Shown piece by piece: positions 51,917 through 60,925 of a stretch of 64,000 bases of DNA (position 1 is the stretch's first letter; the number at the start of each line of letters is the position of its first letter). This DNA is from Candidatus Allofournierella pullicola (lineage in GTDB: Bacteria > Bacillota > Clostridia > Oscillospirales > Ruminococcaceae): contig DXFW01000040.1 of NCBI GenBank assembly GCA_019114225.1, positions 30,474 to 94,473 of the forward strand, read 5' to 3'. The notes beneath the pieces are model-generated. The model made no database searches, was not told where the DNA came from, and saw only the letters and a list, made by a program, of their open reading frames with translations. The position numbers and the translations under genes are program-made.

Positions 51917-52591
51917 TCAGTAACGCACTTCGCCGTCGTGGGCCAGAAGGTTCACGCTCTCCACGCCGGGCAGCGCCGCGCAGGCGCTCACAAGGCGGCC
52001 GCCATCGTCGGTGCGCAGTTCCAGGATCAGGTCAACGCCGTGTTTGCTCACGTTGCGGCTCTTGATCCGCGCGCCCTTGGCGTAGCGGTTCAGCAGCTGG
52101 TTCAGCGCCATGTCGATCTCGGCGTCGGTGCTGTTGATCACCAGCAGATAGGGAGGCTTGGCGGCGGGCACCAGATCCAGCAGGAAGATCAGCGCCGTGA
52201 CCGCAAGGCTCACCACCACCGCGATCTCAAACAGCCGCGCGCCGCAGATGATACCCACGCCAATGCTCCAGAAAAGATAGAGCAGGTCCATGGAGTCCTT
52301 CACCGCGTTGCGGAAACGCACGATGGACAAGGCGCCCACCATGCCCAGGCTGATGACGATGCTGCTCTGCATTGCCAGCACGATGCCGGCGGTGACGATG
52401 GGCATCAAGGCGAGGGTCTTGTTGAAGTCCCGGTTGTAGAAGGCGCTCCGGCTGGCCAGCCGGTAGATGGCGTAGATGTACAGGGCGATCAGGCCGGTCA
52501 CTCCCAGGGTGACCACGATGGTCACCGTTCCGATGTCGCTCTGGGTAAAGCCCTCCAGAACGCTCTTTTTGATCACGTCGCTAAAACTCAT
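51917..52591 (-). CDS. DUF4956 membrane protein
   Basis: A 224-residue protein with four N-terminal membrane helices, the SIVISLGMVGALSIVRFRNAVKDS segment diagnostic for DUF4956, and a soluble C-terminal domain of about 80 residues. DUF4956 genes commonly accompany VTC-domain polyphosphate polymerases, as here. The start overlaps the end of the VTC gene by 11 bp. It probably forms a membrane partner of the polymerase. Confidence 0.9.
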   Translation of the reverse strand: MSFSDVIKKSVLEGFTQSDIGTVTIVVTLGVTGLIALYIYAIYRLASRSAFYNRDFNKTLALMPIVTAGIVLAMQSSIVISLGMVGALSIVRFRNAVKDSMDLLYLFWSIGVGIICGARLFEIAVVVSLAVTALIFLLDLVPAAKPPYLLVINSTDAEIDMALNQLLNRYAKGARIKSRNVSKHGVDLILELRTDDGGRLVSACAALPGVESVNLLAHDGEVRY

Positions 52592-53294
52592 ATTCCCTGG
52601 CCCTTTCCGCCAGAGGCCCGGTCAGGGCCAGCCGGCTCAAGTAATATTTTGAGAATGCGGTCTGCCGCAGTTTTCCCAATTCCAGCGCCTGCGCCACATA
52701 GTCGGGCAGGAACTCGTCAAACTTCACTTCCAGCACATGCTGCCCCGCCGGCAGGATGGGCGTCAGCGGCACGTGCGGCTCCAAAAAGCTGCCCAGCTGC
52801 ACGCAGGCGGAGATGTTGCGGTCGAAGGTGATCCGCACATTGCCCGAGCGCCCCACAAACGCCGTGCGCTCGTATTCCACGATGACCCTGGGCGCCATGC
52901 CCGCCGTGCGCATGGCAATGCTCAGCAGGTTTCTCGGCGCCGGTGTTCCGGCGCCGATGGCCGGCGGCCGGCCAGCCATGATCTCCCGGCATTCACCGGC
53001 GGACACAAGGCAGCTGGATTTGTGGGTCTTGCCATGGAGTTTTTCTTTAATCTCCAGCTGGATACGCTCAGCGCTTCCGTTGTACAGCCGCAGGCGGTAC
53101 TTGCGGCGGTCGTCCACGCCCGCCTCGTTTTCCCGCAGGCAGCTGTTGCGCAGATCGTCAAAATACAGGCTGCGGATGGCATAGGAGCTGCCCGTCTGAT
53201 GGCTGTCCATGGGAAGCAGCACCTTCAGCCGGGCGCCCAGCACCGCCAGGTCGGCGTCGGTGACCAGGTATTTCCACTCATTTCGGTAATACAT
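52581..53294 (-). CDS. VTC domain (polyphosphate polymerase-like) protein
   Basis: A 237-residue VTC-type triphosphate tunnel fold protein. The N-terminal YRNEWKYLV, RKYRLRLYNGSAERIQLEIKEK and YERTAFVG segments carry the basic and acidic residues that line the tunnel, and LEVKFDEFLPDYV supplies the C-terminal acid. Such domains polymerise phosphate or bind anionic polymers. The ATG at 53294 lies 17 bp inside the CotH coding end and follows GGGAGG, so translation is coupled. Confidence 0.9.
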   Translation of the reverse strand: MYYRNEWKYLVTDADLAVLGARLKVLLPMDSHQTGSSYAIRSLYFDDLRNSCLRENEAGVDDRRKYRLRLYNGSAERIQLEIKEKLHGKTHKSSCLVSAGECREIMAGRPPAIGAGTPAPRNLLSIAMRTAGMAPRVIVEYERTAFVGRSGNVRITFDRNISACVQLGSFLEPHVPLTPILPAGQHVLEVKFDEFLPDYVAQALELGKLRQTAFSKYYLSRLALTGPLAERAREYEF

Positions 53295-54954
53295 CAAACG
53301 CCTCCCGGTCGGCGGGGGTGTAATCCGCCATATACTCGTCCAGGAACGCCAGCCGCTGCTCCATAAACTCCAGCGTCTCTTCCAGGCCCAGCGAGCGGTG
53401 CTCCGAGAGGCCCTTGTAGGCGCCGTCCTCGCCCCACAGCCTGTAGTCTCTTGCCCACGCGCCGCTGGAGGTGAGGACCTCCTGTTCCGTCCGGAACGAC
53501 TCTTCCAGGCGGTCCAGCCGGAACACGGTCTCCCGCAGTTCTTCCCAGCGCTCAGCCACCAGTTGGCGGGTGCGCTCCGGGTCTGCGCTGTAAAGAGCGT
53601 CCAGCTCCAGGTCCGGCAGGGCCAGGGTGGTGTGGTCCAGAGGCAGATACGCATCGTAGGTGTCGCCAAAGGAATAGTTCAGGTCCCACGGAAGGCGGTA
53701 GAACTGTTCCTCGGAGGAGCGGTAGATGAGATACTGGTTCTGCATGAGGTTGTCCACCGCGCAGATGTATTGCTTATACAGCGCGATGTCGATGAGGTTG
53801 TCGATATTCACCAGCGATTCGATGTCTTCCCAGCGGACGGGTTCGCCTCTGTACAGGGTGTTCACATAGCTGCGCAGCGGTTCCCACACGCCGGGCTCCC
53901 AGACATTGGGCCAGACGACCTCCAGCCGGTTGAGCCACTTGGTGCTCTGTTCGCTCTCCAGACGGTCGAACTCCTCGTCCGCGATCCCGGTGGCCTGTCT
54001 CCATTTGTACATAACGTCCTGGCGGGACAGCTCCATGCTTTTGCGGCTCACCGAGCGGCACAGGCCGTAGACCCCCATGTATGTATCGTCCAGATACAGC
54101 TCGACGTATTCCATCCGGGCGCCTGCGGGGTCATGCTCCGCCGTGGCGGCCAGTTCGTTCCACAGCTCGGTGGCCACTTTGTCGCGCAGGCGGGTGCAGT
54201 CGGTGGAAAAGTTCACCAGCACCCAGCCGTTCTCCTCGCCCAGGCCCAGCAGGTCCAGGTTCACGTCCTGGCCCTTTTCATCCAGCAGGTTCAGCCGGTA
54301 GGATTTTTTCTGTGCAAAAAGGTTGGCGTTGCCGCGCCAGTGCCACTCCACACCGCTGGTTTGGGTCTGCATGCGCGTGTTTCCCTCGGGCCAAAGCACG
54401 GTGATGGAGCCGAAATTGTAGGCAAGAGGCAGCTTTGCCATGGTCTGGCCCACCACCTCGGGGTCCAGCTGGAAGGGCTCGCTGTGCTCGGTGTGGATGA
54501 TCATTGCAGGCAGGCCGGAGAGATAAACTTCCAGCCGGCACCAGCGCTTTCCGTCGCTCACATATACATCCAGCGTTTCATCGCCTGCCATGGCCTCCCG
54601 CCGGCCGTCCGCCCACTGGTCCGCGGGCAGATACACGCTGCCCCAGGTGGTGGAAAGGTTGCCCGTGGTGCTGCCGTCCAGCGGCTGGGGCAGGCAATAG
54701 GCTTCCCGGGCGGAATCGTAGGGCAGCACCTGGCCGTTCCAGTGGAGAACGCAGCCCTCGGCGCTGGTCTGGGGCAGGGCGGTGATGTCCGCCAGCTGCT
54801 GGCTGTCCGCCAGGCGGGCGCCCAAAAGGCTGGCCGCGTCCTGCCGCATGCGGAACAGGACAATGCCTGCCAGCGCCGCCACGCAGAACACCAGGATCAG
54901 CATTCGCAGCGTCCTTTTCAAGCCTTTCCGCCCCGCTTTCTGAAAAATCAGCAT
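53278..54954 (-). CDS. CotH kinase family protein, membrane-anchored
   Basis: A 558-residue protein with an N-terminal basic segment and a signal-anchor helix (about residues 16-36), then a large extracytoplasmic domain. CotH-type features are EWHWRGNANLFAQKKSYRLN, the LLGLGEENGWVLVN and LRDKVATELWNEL segments, YVELYLDDTYMGVYGL, and RLPWDLNYSFGDTY. CotH kinases use a WDxD-type motif, and here the second acid is Asn (WDLN), which may lower activity. Start ATG 54954 has a weak ribosome-binding site. ATG 54903 (after AAGGAC) is possible but would drop the basic flank of the helix. It heads the CotH-VTC-DUF4956 operon. Confidence 0.87.
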   Translation of the reverse strand: MLIFQKAGRKGLKRTLRMLILVFCVAALAGIVLFRMRQDAASLLGARLADSQQLADITALPQTSAEGCVLHWNGQVLPYDSAREAYCLPQPLDGSTTGNLSTTWGSVYLPADQWADGRREAMAGDETLDVYVSDGKRWCRLEVYLSGLPAMIIHTEHSEPFQLDPEVVGQTMAKLPLAYNFGSITVLWPEGNTRMQTQTSGVEWHWRGNANLFAQKKSYRLNLLDEKGQDVNLDLLGLGEENGWVLVNFSTDCTRLRDKVATELWNELAATAEHDPAGARMEYVELYLDDTYMGVYGLCRSVSRKSMELSRQDVMYKWRQATGIADEEFDRLESEQSTKWLNRLEVVWPNVWEPGVWEPLRSYVNTLYRGEPVRWEDIESLVNIDNLIDIALYKQYICAVDNLMQNQYLIYRSSEEQFYRLPWDLNYSFGDTYDAYLPLDHTTLALPDLELDALYSADPERTRQLVAERWEELRETVFRLDRLEESFRTEQEVLTSSGAWARDYRLWGEDGAYKGLSEHRSLGLEETLEFMEQRLAFLDEYMADYTPADREAFDVLPK

Positions 54955-54975
54955 TTTTCCGCAAGTCCGCCGAAT

Positions 54976-55004
54976 ATTCTATCATACGCGGCGGCCGGTG
55001 TAAA
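54976..55004 (-). promoter_or_regulatory. Predicted promoter of the cotH operon
   Basis: On the minus strand TTTACA (complement of 54999-55004) and TAGAAT (complement of 54976-54981) are separated by 17 bp. Confidence 0.6.
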
Positions 55005-55056
55005 GCCGCGAAACATGCCAAATGGCGGAAAGAGCGGCGTGTTCTGACAGGGGCGG

Positions 55057-55899
55057 TCAGGCTTCCGCCACCGCCACCAGATACTTGAAGATCTGCAGTT
55101 TGTTCTCCTCGTAGAGGCCCATCTCTTCGTAGAGGTTTTTGTAGTAGGCAAAAAGGCTTGCCTTCACCGACAGGATCTTGAAGGTGTTGCGCAGCGTCAC
55201 CTGGGTGGAGACCAGGCTCTGCGGATTTTTCACATAATAATACACCGGCTCGTCCAGCGCGTAAAAGCGGGCGGCATAGCGGATGTATTCCAGATTGAAC
55301 AGCAGATCTTCGCTCCAGCAAAGCTCCTCGCTGCACTGGATCTCGTGGCTCTGCACCATGTCCCGCCGGTAGAGCTTGTTCCACATCACACCGAAGTAAA
55401 AGCTGGCGGGCTCTTTCATCAGGCCCTTCGCAAAGGCATGCTTGTCATAAAAGCCCTTTTCCAGAAAGCCGAACTGCTGGATGGTCTGGTAGCTCTCCCC
55501 CTCTTTGGCAAAAAGGGGCTTTGTCTCTTCCACCCGGTAGTAGGGGGCGATGACCAGGTCGGTCTGGTTGGCCTCGGCGGCCTCCACCAGAAGGCGGGTG
55601 GCGTCGGGGGCGAGGTAATCGTCGCTGTCCGCAAACTGGAGGTACTTGCCCTTTGCCATGTCCATGGCCAGGTTGCGGGTGGCGGACACGCCGCTGTTGG
55701 CCTTGTCGATGAGCAGGATACGCTTGTCCACCCGGGCATACATCTCGCACACATGCAGGCTCACGTCCTTGGAGCCGTCGTTGACGATGATGATCTCCAG
55801 GTTTTGGTAGGTCTGCCGCCGAATGCTTTCAATGCAGCGGGCGATGTGGCTGCCGGCATTGTACACCGGCACGATCACGCTTACCAGGGGCTGTTCCAC
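55057..55899 (-). CDS. GT2 family glycosyltransferase
   Basis: A 280-residue GT2 enzyme. VSVIVPVYNAGSHIARC, VNDGSKDVS, KANSGVSATRNLAM and FADSDDYLAPD mark the domain, and ELCWSEDLLFNLEY supplies the ED acid. The start is GTG 55899, after AAGGAGG. It is encoded 31 bp after the GT-C like gene, so both form one operon reading left. The C-terminus ends without the long tail seen in the main array. Confidence 0.9.
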   Translation of the reverse strand: MEQPLVSVIVPVYNAGSHIARCIESIRRQTYQNLEIIIVNDGSKDVSLHVCEMYARVDKRILLIDKANSGVSATRNLAMDMAKGKYLQFADSDDYLAPDATRLLVEAAEANQTDLVIAPYYRVEETKPLFAKEGESYQTIQQFGFLEKGFYDKHAFAKGLMKEPASFYFGVMWNKLYRRDMVQSHEIQCSEELCWSEDLLFNLEYIRYAARFYALDEPVYYYVKNPQSLVSTQVTLRNTFKILSVKASLFAYYKNLYEEMGLYEENKLQIFKYLVAVAEA

Positions 55900-55930
55900 A
55901 AAGACTCCTCCTTTTTATGGGTCCGGGGCG

Positions 55931-57394
55931 TCAGTTCTCCTCCTCCGGCGGCAGCAGGGCCGCGGCCGCCAGCAGCAGCAAAAACGGGGTGAAATTGAAG
56001 GCGTAGCGGGCTTTGGTCTCCCAAAGGCTCAAAAACAGGATGAGGCCGGTGACGCCCACCCCCGCCAGCGTCAGCGTGCCGGCGGCGGGCCGGCGCACGG
56101 CGCGCACCGCGCATGCCAGCACCAGCAGCTGCATCATGTAGAGGTAAGCCTGGCAATAGTAGACCAGCGGCATGTAGCCCGGCTGGCCCTCCAGGATGAA
56201 GGTGTGGGTCCAGTTGGCCCGCTGGGGCGTGGCCAAAAACTCCTCGGCGTTGTAAAGCCCGTCGCCCCAGGTGATGGCCGCCTTCCGGGTGACGAACTCC
56301 GCCAGTTCCAGCGGAGTGTAGGAAGCGTAATTGGCCGCGATACGCGCGTTCAGAAGCTCCTTGCGCTCGGCAATGGTGGCCACCGTCATGGCGGCCTCGT
56401 AGTCCTCCTGAGAGTAGTTGCCGTCGTCGTGGCTGCCGTAGCAGAACCAAAGCTGGATGGGCAGGCCCAGGGCCTCCTCCTCGGTCCAGTCGATGAGCCA
56501 GGCGCGCTGCCAAAAGCGGTAGCCTCCCGCCAGCAGGCCAAAGGCCGCCAGCAGGGCAGCGGCCGCCGCCAGCGCCCGCCGGGGCTTTGCGCGCAAAAAG
56601 AACTGAATGAGCAGCGCCACGGCGACCACCGCCACGCTGCCCTTGACGGCATAGCCCACGAACACCGCCGCGCCCGCCCCCGCGGCCAGCGCCAGGCGCC
56701 GGGCCCGGCGTTCCTGCCGCTGCCAGGCTTCAAAGGCCAGCAGCGCCAGCAAGCCGAAGGGCATGGAGAGGGTGTCGGAATAAAAGCAGGGGCTGTAGAG
56801 CCAGAAGGGCGCAAAGGCCGCGCAGAGCGCAAAGGCCAGCGCCACGGCGGCGTTGGTCTTGAGCACGCGACGGGCCAGGAGGCAGAGCAGCGCCACCGAG
56901 GAAAGCAGCGCCAGCACGTTCAGCGCGATGCCGGGGGCCACCCCCATGAGAGAGGGATCCGGCGAAAAGCCGAAAAGGCCCGCCAGCCAGTACCAGCCGC
57001 CCAGCACAAGGGCAAGGCCCAGGTTGTTGTTGCAGACGATGTAGTAGCCGCTCCACACCCCGAAGCGCCCGTCGTCCAGAAGGTCCGGGAGGGTGCGCAG
57101 CACCACCTCCTGGTCCATGATGGGCACCTCGGCCAAAAGCCACGCCATCGCCGCAAAGGCGGCGGCGTAAAGGGCGAAGGCGGTGTAAAAACAAGCGCGC
57201 CAGCGCTTTTGCGAAAGGCCGTTCAGCCGGGGCAGCGCCCATTTGGAGAGGGCCCAGGCCCCCGCCGCCAGCGCCGCGCCCACGGCAAAGGCCGCCGGGC
57301 CGTTGTGCTCCCAGCGGAAAACGCTGTTCAGGACGATCCAGCCCCAGAGAAGGGCAAAGCCGCCCCAGAAGAGCTTTTCCAGCCTGTTCTGCAC
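55931..57394 (-). CDS. Polytopic membrane protein, GT-C glycosyltransferase-like
   Basis: A 487-residue protein with about eleven hydrophobic helices and an extracytoplasmic loop of about 100 residues near the C-terminal third. The early loop EVPIMDQEVVL contains the acidic pair in a position like the catalytic loop-1 aspartates of GT-C enzymes (ArnT/PMT type). No specific family signature is recognised. The start GTG 57394 follows AAAGGGGG. The same frame is open upstream for 29 codons, but those lack a ribosome-binding site and lie over the promoter. Confidence 0.7.
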   Translation of the reverse strand: MQNRLEKLFWGGFALLWGWIVLNSVFRWEHNGPAAFAVGAALAAGAWALSKWALPRLNGLSQKRWRACFYTAFALYAAAFAAMAWLLAEVPIMDQEVVLRTLPDLLDDGRFGVWSGYYIVCNNNLGLALVLGGWYWLAGLFGFSPDPSLMGVAPGIALNVLALLSSVALLCLLARRVLKTNAAVALAFALCAAFAPFWLYSPCFYSDTLSMPFGLLALLAFEAWQRQERRARRLALAAGAGAAVFVGYAVKGSVAVVAVALLIQFFLRAKPRRALAAAAALLAAFGLLAGGYRFWQRAWLIDWTEEEALGLPIQLWFCYGSHDDGNYSQEDYEAAMTVATIAERKELLNARIAANYASYTPLELAEFVTRKAAITWGDGLYNAEEFLATPQRANWTHTFILEGQPGYMPLVYYCQAYLYMMQLLVLACAVRAVRRPAAGTLTLAGVGVTGLILFLSLWETKARYAFNFTPFLLLLAAAALLPPEEEN

Positions 57395-57434
57395 CCCGCG
57401 GCGCCCCCTTTCTGTTTTTGCGTATATTTGTAAT

Positions 57435-57443
57435 ATTATAGCA
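57435..57443 (-). promoter_or_regulatory. Extended -10 promoter of the GT-C/GT2 operon
   Basis: TGCTATAAT on the minus strand (complement of 57435-57443) is a consensus extended -10. No good -35 is seen. Confidence 0.55.
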
Positions 57444-57486
57444 TATCCGCCGCAAAAGAAAAAGCCGCCCGCCGGCGGCAAGCATA

Positions 57487-57545
57487 GCGGGACGGAAATC
57501 CCTGGGGGGATTTTCCGTCCCGCGGCCTGTGTGTATTAACACAGG
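57487..57545. other. Two adjacent hairpins at the GC boundary
   Basis: A long stem pairs GGGACGGAAATCC with GGATTTTCCGTCCC (57489-57522). It is followed by CCTGTGT / ACACAGG (57526-57545). Neither has a T-run or a gene ending into it. Everything to the right has lower GC. Confidence 0.6.
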
Positions 57546-57998
57546 CATTGCTTGCTGCTCGCTGCTCGTGTGCTTACATTATTATATATAGCTTCTCAAA
57601 GTGCGTATTTGTAATTTCCCGGCGCAGAATGCCCATCCTATACAATAAATATGAAAAAAGTATAGGAGGCAGGAATCTAAAAACAATACATGGAATCACA
57701 GCACAGGCTGCTGCGCCGTAATCTGTACCAGCAGTAAAATTTTTCATATGAATATGAGATCACGGCAGTAGTGACCGGATACTAGTCAGAAGAAGGCGGT
57801 GGAGCACTCGTACTAATCATGGAAGAACAGTTGTCAGGACAGAGAGTGGAGATACATTGCGCACAGATACCCTGACTGCCTGGGGTGTTGCCGTTCTTAG
57901 CAGATCTGAGATGAAAAAATCTATAAAAACGGTAACTTTTACAGCTTGAATATGGTATTATTATCAGCATAGAAATGTGTTTTCAGCGGAGTGAGAGG
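57546..57998. other. Non-coding left end of the low-GC island
   Basis: About 450 bp without a credible gene. It contains left direct repeat copy 1 (57611-57676), AT-rich promoter-like stretches (ATTATATATA near 57579 and TATGGTATTATTATC near 57951) and no ribosome-binding site followed by a sensible frame. After the repeat the sequence diverges from the right copy exactly where the recombinase ATG would be. Confidence 0.6.
57611..57676 (+). repeat. Direct repeat, copy 1 (left boundary of the low-GC island)
   Basis: It is 66 bp and nearly identical to 63765-63831. It contains TTTCCCGG, AATGCCCATCCTATAC, an inverted repeat CCTATAC (57637-57643) / GTATAGG (57660-57666), and the Shine-Dalgarno-like AGGAGGCAGGAAT. 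In this copy the AGGAGG is not followed by a start codon. Confidence 0.9.
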
Positions 57999-58130
57999 AT
58001 GGACAAGCTATATAAAACAGTGCTCGCAGCGGTAACAGCTGCTTCGGTACTCGTCTGCAGCGCCTGTGCGGGCGCTCCGGCAGCAGATCAGGTCCAGGAC
58101 CCGGATGCCGGAAAACATTGCCGGAGATGA
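57999..58130 (+). pseudogene. Lipoprotein signal peptide fragment, out of frame with the following body
   Basis: ATG 57999 follows GTGAGAGG. The 43-residue product MDKLYKTVLAAVTAASVLVC... has a basic N-terminus, a hydrophobic core and a Cys-Ala-Cys end (CSACAGAPAAD) like a lipoprotein signal, then stops after an acidic linker. The downstream 391-residue frame has no signal of its own and begins in a different phase at once. This is best read as the 5' part of one lipoprotein gene broken by an indel or small deletion near 58100. Confidence 0.6.
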
Positions 58131-59293
58131 CAGAGAAGATTACCATACCTGCCTCGATATTTAAGTTTGCCAATACAGATATCGAGGACAACATGGAGGC
58201 TTTTGAAGATTACTGTACCGATGTAAGGCGTGACGGGGATGATCTAATTCTGGAAGTGACGCCGACGCAGAAAGAAGAACTTATAGAGATGTACGCCGGG
58301 TCCATTGACGATGTGCTGGAAGATATGGAGAAAGACGAACAGGGCTATTATGTAGAGGCGGATACCGATCACAGCCGTTTCATATATCATATCGACGAGA
58401 ATATCGACGGTATTCTACAGGCAAAGATGCTGTTGACGATCACGACATCGGATGTCCTGACCGGAATCATGGAAACAGGGGATCCAAACTGGAGTGTCAG
58501 CGCAAAGATCGTGAACTGCCATACGGAGCTGACTGTCGGTGAAGGCACATTTCCGGACGGGAGCATCACCTTCGGGCCCGGCGAATGGAAGGCCAGCTAT
58601 GACGGCGGCGCATGGCTTGGTGCCAGACAGGAAGAGGTTATGGACATGACAGGCCTTACCGGGCCTTATGAGGGACTGACCGATACACAGAAAGGGGTCG
58701 TTACATCTGTCGTGCAGATGCTGGACTGGATCGAAGGGAAATATGAGCAGCAGTTTCATTATATATCCTACGCGCCGGGAGACGCCGTCGAGCAGGAACA
58801 CCTAAAGGTGTATCCGGAACAGGGCGGTGAATCGGATGTCGTGACAGTGTACCGTACCTATGAAAACGGCCTGTACCGGTATGAAGATGATTACGGAGAA
58901 ATTCTGAAGCGCCCTTCCTACGAAGAGCAGGTCCGCATATTTGCGGAGCAGTATCTGCCTTCCGAAGGGATAAAGATATACACGGAAATTAAGGATGGAG
59001 GAAACGGTGCGGCGGATGGAGAATCGTTTTTAAAGGAGGTTTCCGCTGTGACGTATATTTTTATGGATGAGGCCCTATGTTCAGGCCAGTACGAGACATT
59101 TTTGGAAGCCGTACCGGACTGGCTGACGGAGAACTGTCAGGGCGTGCCGGCTGGGATCTATCTGCGCATGGCAGAGTCTGAAGCGTGGAAACAGATTGGC
59201 AGATCTGATTATGAGGATAAGCTCCGGGAAGATATCTATACCGAAGAGGCGGAGTGCGCGATATCCGGGAGCGGGAAAGTGACCGTATATTAG
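58118..59293 (+). CDS. Acidic secreted or lipoprotein body, unknown function (probably frameshifted from 57999)
   Basis: About 390 residues from TTG 58118, with ITIPASIFKFANTDIEDN at the start. The sequence is highly acidic and beta-rich in its first half. In the second half there is a segment from YEGLTDTQKGVVTSVVQMLDW onward, which looks like a second domain. TTG 58118 has no ribosome-binding site, which supports the view that translation originally began at 57999 and entered this frame. No named domain is recognised. The codon use is AT-rich compared with the rest of the window. Confidence 0.55.
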   Translation: MPEMTEKITIPASIFKFANTDIEDNMEAFEDYCTDVRRDGDDLILEVTPTQKEELIEMYAGSIDDVLEDMEKDEQGYYVEADTDHSRFIYHIDENIDGILQAKMLLTITTSDVLTGIMETGDPNWSVSAKIVNCHTELTVGEGTFPDGSITFGPGEWKASYDGGAWLGARQEEVMDMTGLTGPYEGLTDTQKGVVTSVVQMLDWIEGKYEQQFHYISYAPGDAVEQEHLKVYPEQGGESDVVTVYRTYENGLYRYEDDYGEILKRPSYEEQVRIFAEQYLPSEGIKIYTEIKDGGNGAADGESFLKEVSAVTYIFMDEALCSGQYETFLEAVPDWLTENCQGVPAGIYLRMAESEAWKQIGRSDYEDKLREDIYTEEAECAISGSGKVTVY

Positions 59294-59311
59294 CTGAAAG
59301 GAAGAGAATTT

Positions 59312-60460
59312 ATGAGGAAGGTATTACTGCTTATCGTATGCTGCGCCCTTGTATGCAGTTTGAGCGGATGCATCGTTTTCGAGCGGGGATCATCCAATGC
59401 ATATCGTTCTGATGAAGAATTGGCGGATGAAATGATAGAAAACATTATCGGGTGCGCAGAGAAGGAAGATGCAAAAGCGCTGACGGGATTATTTTCGCAG
59501 TATGCCGGGGAAAGTACGTTAAACTTAACGGAACAGGCGGAAGAATTCATAGAGTTTTTTCAGGGCGAATGCAAAAGCTGGAAAGGAAATGCAAGTTCCC
59601 ATGAAAAAAGTGAACACGGAAAAATAACATGGCGGGAATTGAGAGGGCACTATTCGGTTATTACAGATGAAGCACAATATGAAATCGCATATATTTATAT
59701 TCCTTTTTACAGAGAAGAACCGGATAAAGAAGGGCTTACTGCGATAGAGATCACTACGGAAGAAACTTTTAACAAGGATGAATTTCTCTGGAGTCTGGAT
59801 CAGAAACCGGGTATCTATGTGACAGAAACCGGGGAAGAGACGTATTCGGAACAGAGGCTGATCACTCCGGAAGAACTGATCCGGGCGGCAGGACTTACAA
59901 AAGAACAGTACAGCAAAGTTGATCTGGAACAGTTTATTGAGGATTTTGACATCACGACAGAAGATGTGGATACGCTCAACATACCTTTGCTCCTGGAAGA
60001 ATACGAACCGGAACGCAAATTCGGCATGTATGATGTAAGTTATCTCCTTGAAGACGGCATAGAAGAACGCACATCTGACTTTACGGAAAATGTATATGCT
60101 GTCGCTTTTATGGAAAATAAGAACACAAGTACAGAATGTGTATACTATGATCTGTTGGACAGTAAAAGATATCGAACGTCGGATGCGTATCTTTTTGATG
60201 ATCTCCACCAGGTACAGGGCGGATATTATGCGGATGGACAGCAGATTGTTGAGGCGTTAGACAAGTATGGTGTTTTTGACTGGGAATCCGGAACGGGTGA
60301 AGAGGAAATCACAGATCCCCAGCATATGGTGCTGGCTGTATTATATGATGACGGAACGGTCTTCCGTGTAGAAGCGTCCGGCTTGTTGTCGCAGGCGCTG
60401 CCGGACGAGTACGATGAAGTGAGGGATATGCTCCTGTCAGGAGAATACAGCGGAAGTTAG
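59312..60460 (+). CDS. Lipoprotein with DUF5104-like N-terminal domain
   Basis: A 382-residue lipoprotein. The signal is MRKVLLLIVCCALVCSLSGC with a perfect LSGC lipobox, so the mature protein starts at Cys20. The segment SDEELADEMIENIIGCAEKEDAKALTGLFS resembles DUF5104, found in lipoproteins of gut Firmicutes. The rest is very acidic. ATG 59312 follows GAAAGGAAG. It lies 18 bp after the preceding gene. The role is unknown; such lipoproteins sometimes appear in immunity arrays. Confidence 0.8.
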   Translation: MRKVLLLIVCCALVCSLSGCIVFERGSSNAYRSDEELADEMIENIIGCAEKEDAKALTGLFSQYAGESTLNLTEQAEEFIEFFQGECKSWKGNASSHEKSEHGKITWRELRGHYSVITDEAQYEIAYIYIPFYREEPDKEGLTAIEITTEETFNKDEFLWSLDQKPGIYVTETGEETYSEQRLITPEELIRAAGLTKEQYSKVDLEQFIEDFDITTEDVDTLNIPLLLEEYEPERKFGMYDVSYLLEDGIEERTSDFTENVYAVAFMENKNTSTECVYYDLLDSKRYRTSDAYLFDDLHQVQGGYYADGQQIVEALDKYGVFDWESGTGEEEITDPQHMVLAVLYDDGTVFRVEASGLLSQALPDEYDEVRDMLLSGEYSGS

Positions 60461-60493
60461 GGGAAAATAAGTATTGTTTCAAAGGAGGAGGCT

Positions 60494-60925
60494 ATGGACA
60501 GAGTATTTGAAGATGAATTTATGGAGGCCCAGTCGCGGATTGTTGCACTATGCGTCGAATTCGCGGGCAGCAGGGCAGATAAGGTTTATGCTTATGGCTC
60601 CATCGAAGAAAGCAGTATTTCTTTCAATGCATTTTTCAACATTGACGGTCAGATTAAAACAACAAATAATATAGCTGCCGATCCGGACGCGATATGGGAT
60701 TTTCTGGATCTTGGAGAATCAGATCTGGAGAAGATAAGACAAATATGCATACATTACGGAAAACCTGTCCCCACAGAATTAAAAATAATCTATGACTGTA
60801 AAAGCGGTAAAATAGACACGGAATATAAGTATGAAAGTATCTGTTCCGCAAAGACGGGGATAGATTCAAGCGAGATTTTTATGAAGTGGTTAGATGAGGT
60901 TCGCCAAAGCACATGGAAGAGATAA
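60494..60925 (+). CDS. YezG-like (DUF600) immunity-type protein
   Basis: A 143-residue soluble protein. DKVYAYGSIEESSISFNAFF and PTELKIIYDCKSGKIDTEYKYE follow the order of motifs in YezG/DUF600 proteins, the immunity partners of YeeF-type LXG toxins. The final helix ends KWLDEVR. ATG 60494 follows AAAGGAGGAGG. It overlaps the next start by 13 bp. No toxin gene with an LXG domain is in the window, so it would be an orphan immunity gene. The assignment is by motif pattern only. Confidence 0.5.
   Translation: MDRVFEDEFMEAQSRIVALCVEFAGSRADKVYAYGSIEESSISFNAFFNIDGQIKTTNNIAADPDAIWDFLDLGESDLEKIRQICIHYGKPVPTELKIIYDCKSGKIDTEYKYESICSAKTGIDSSEIFMKWLDEVRQSTWKR

Noticed and set aside
57487..57522. Terminator for a gene from either side
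   Set aside because: No T-run follows on either strand, and the nearest gene begins, rather than ends, beside it.
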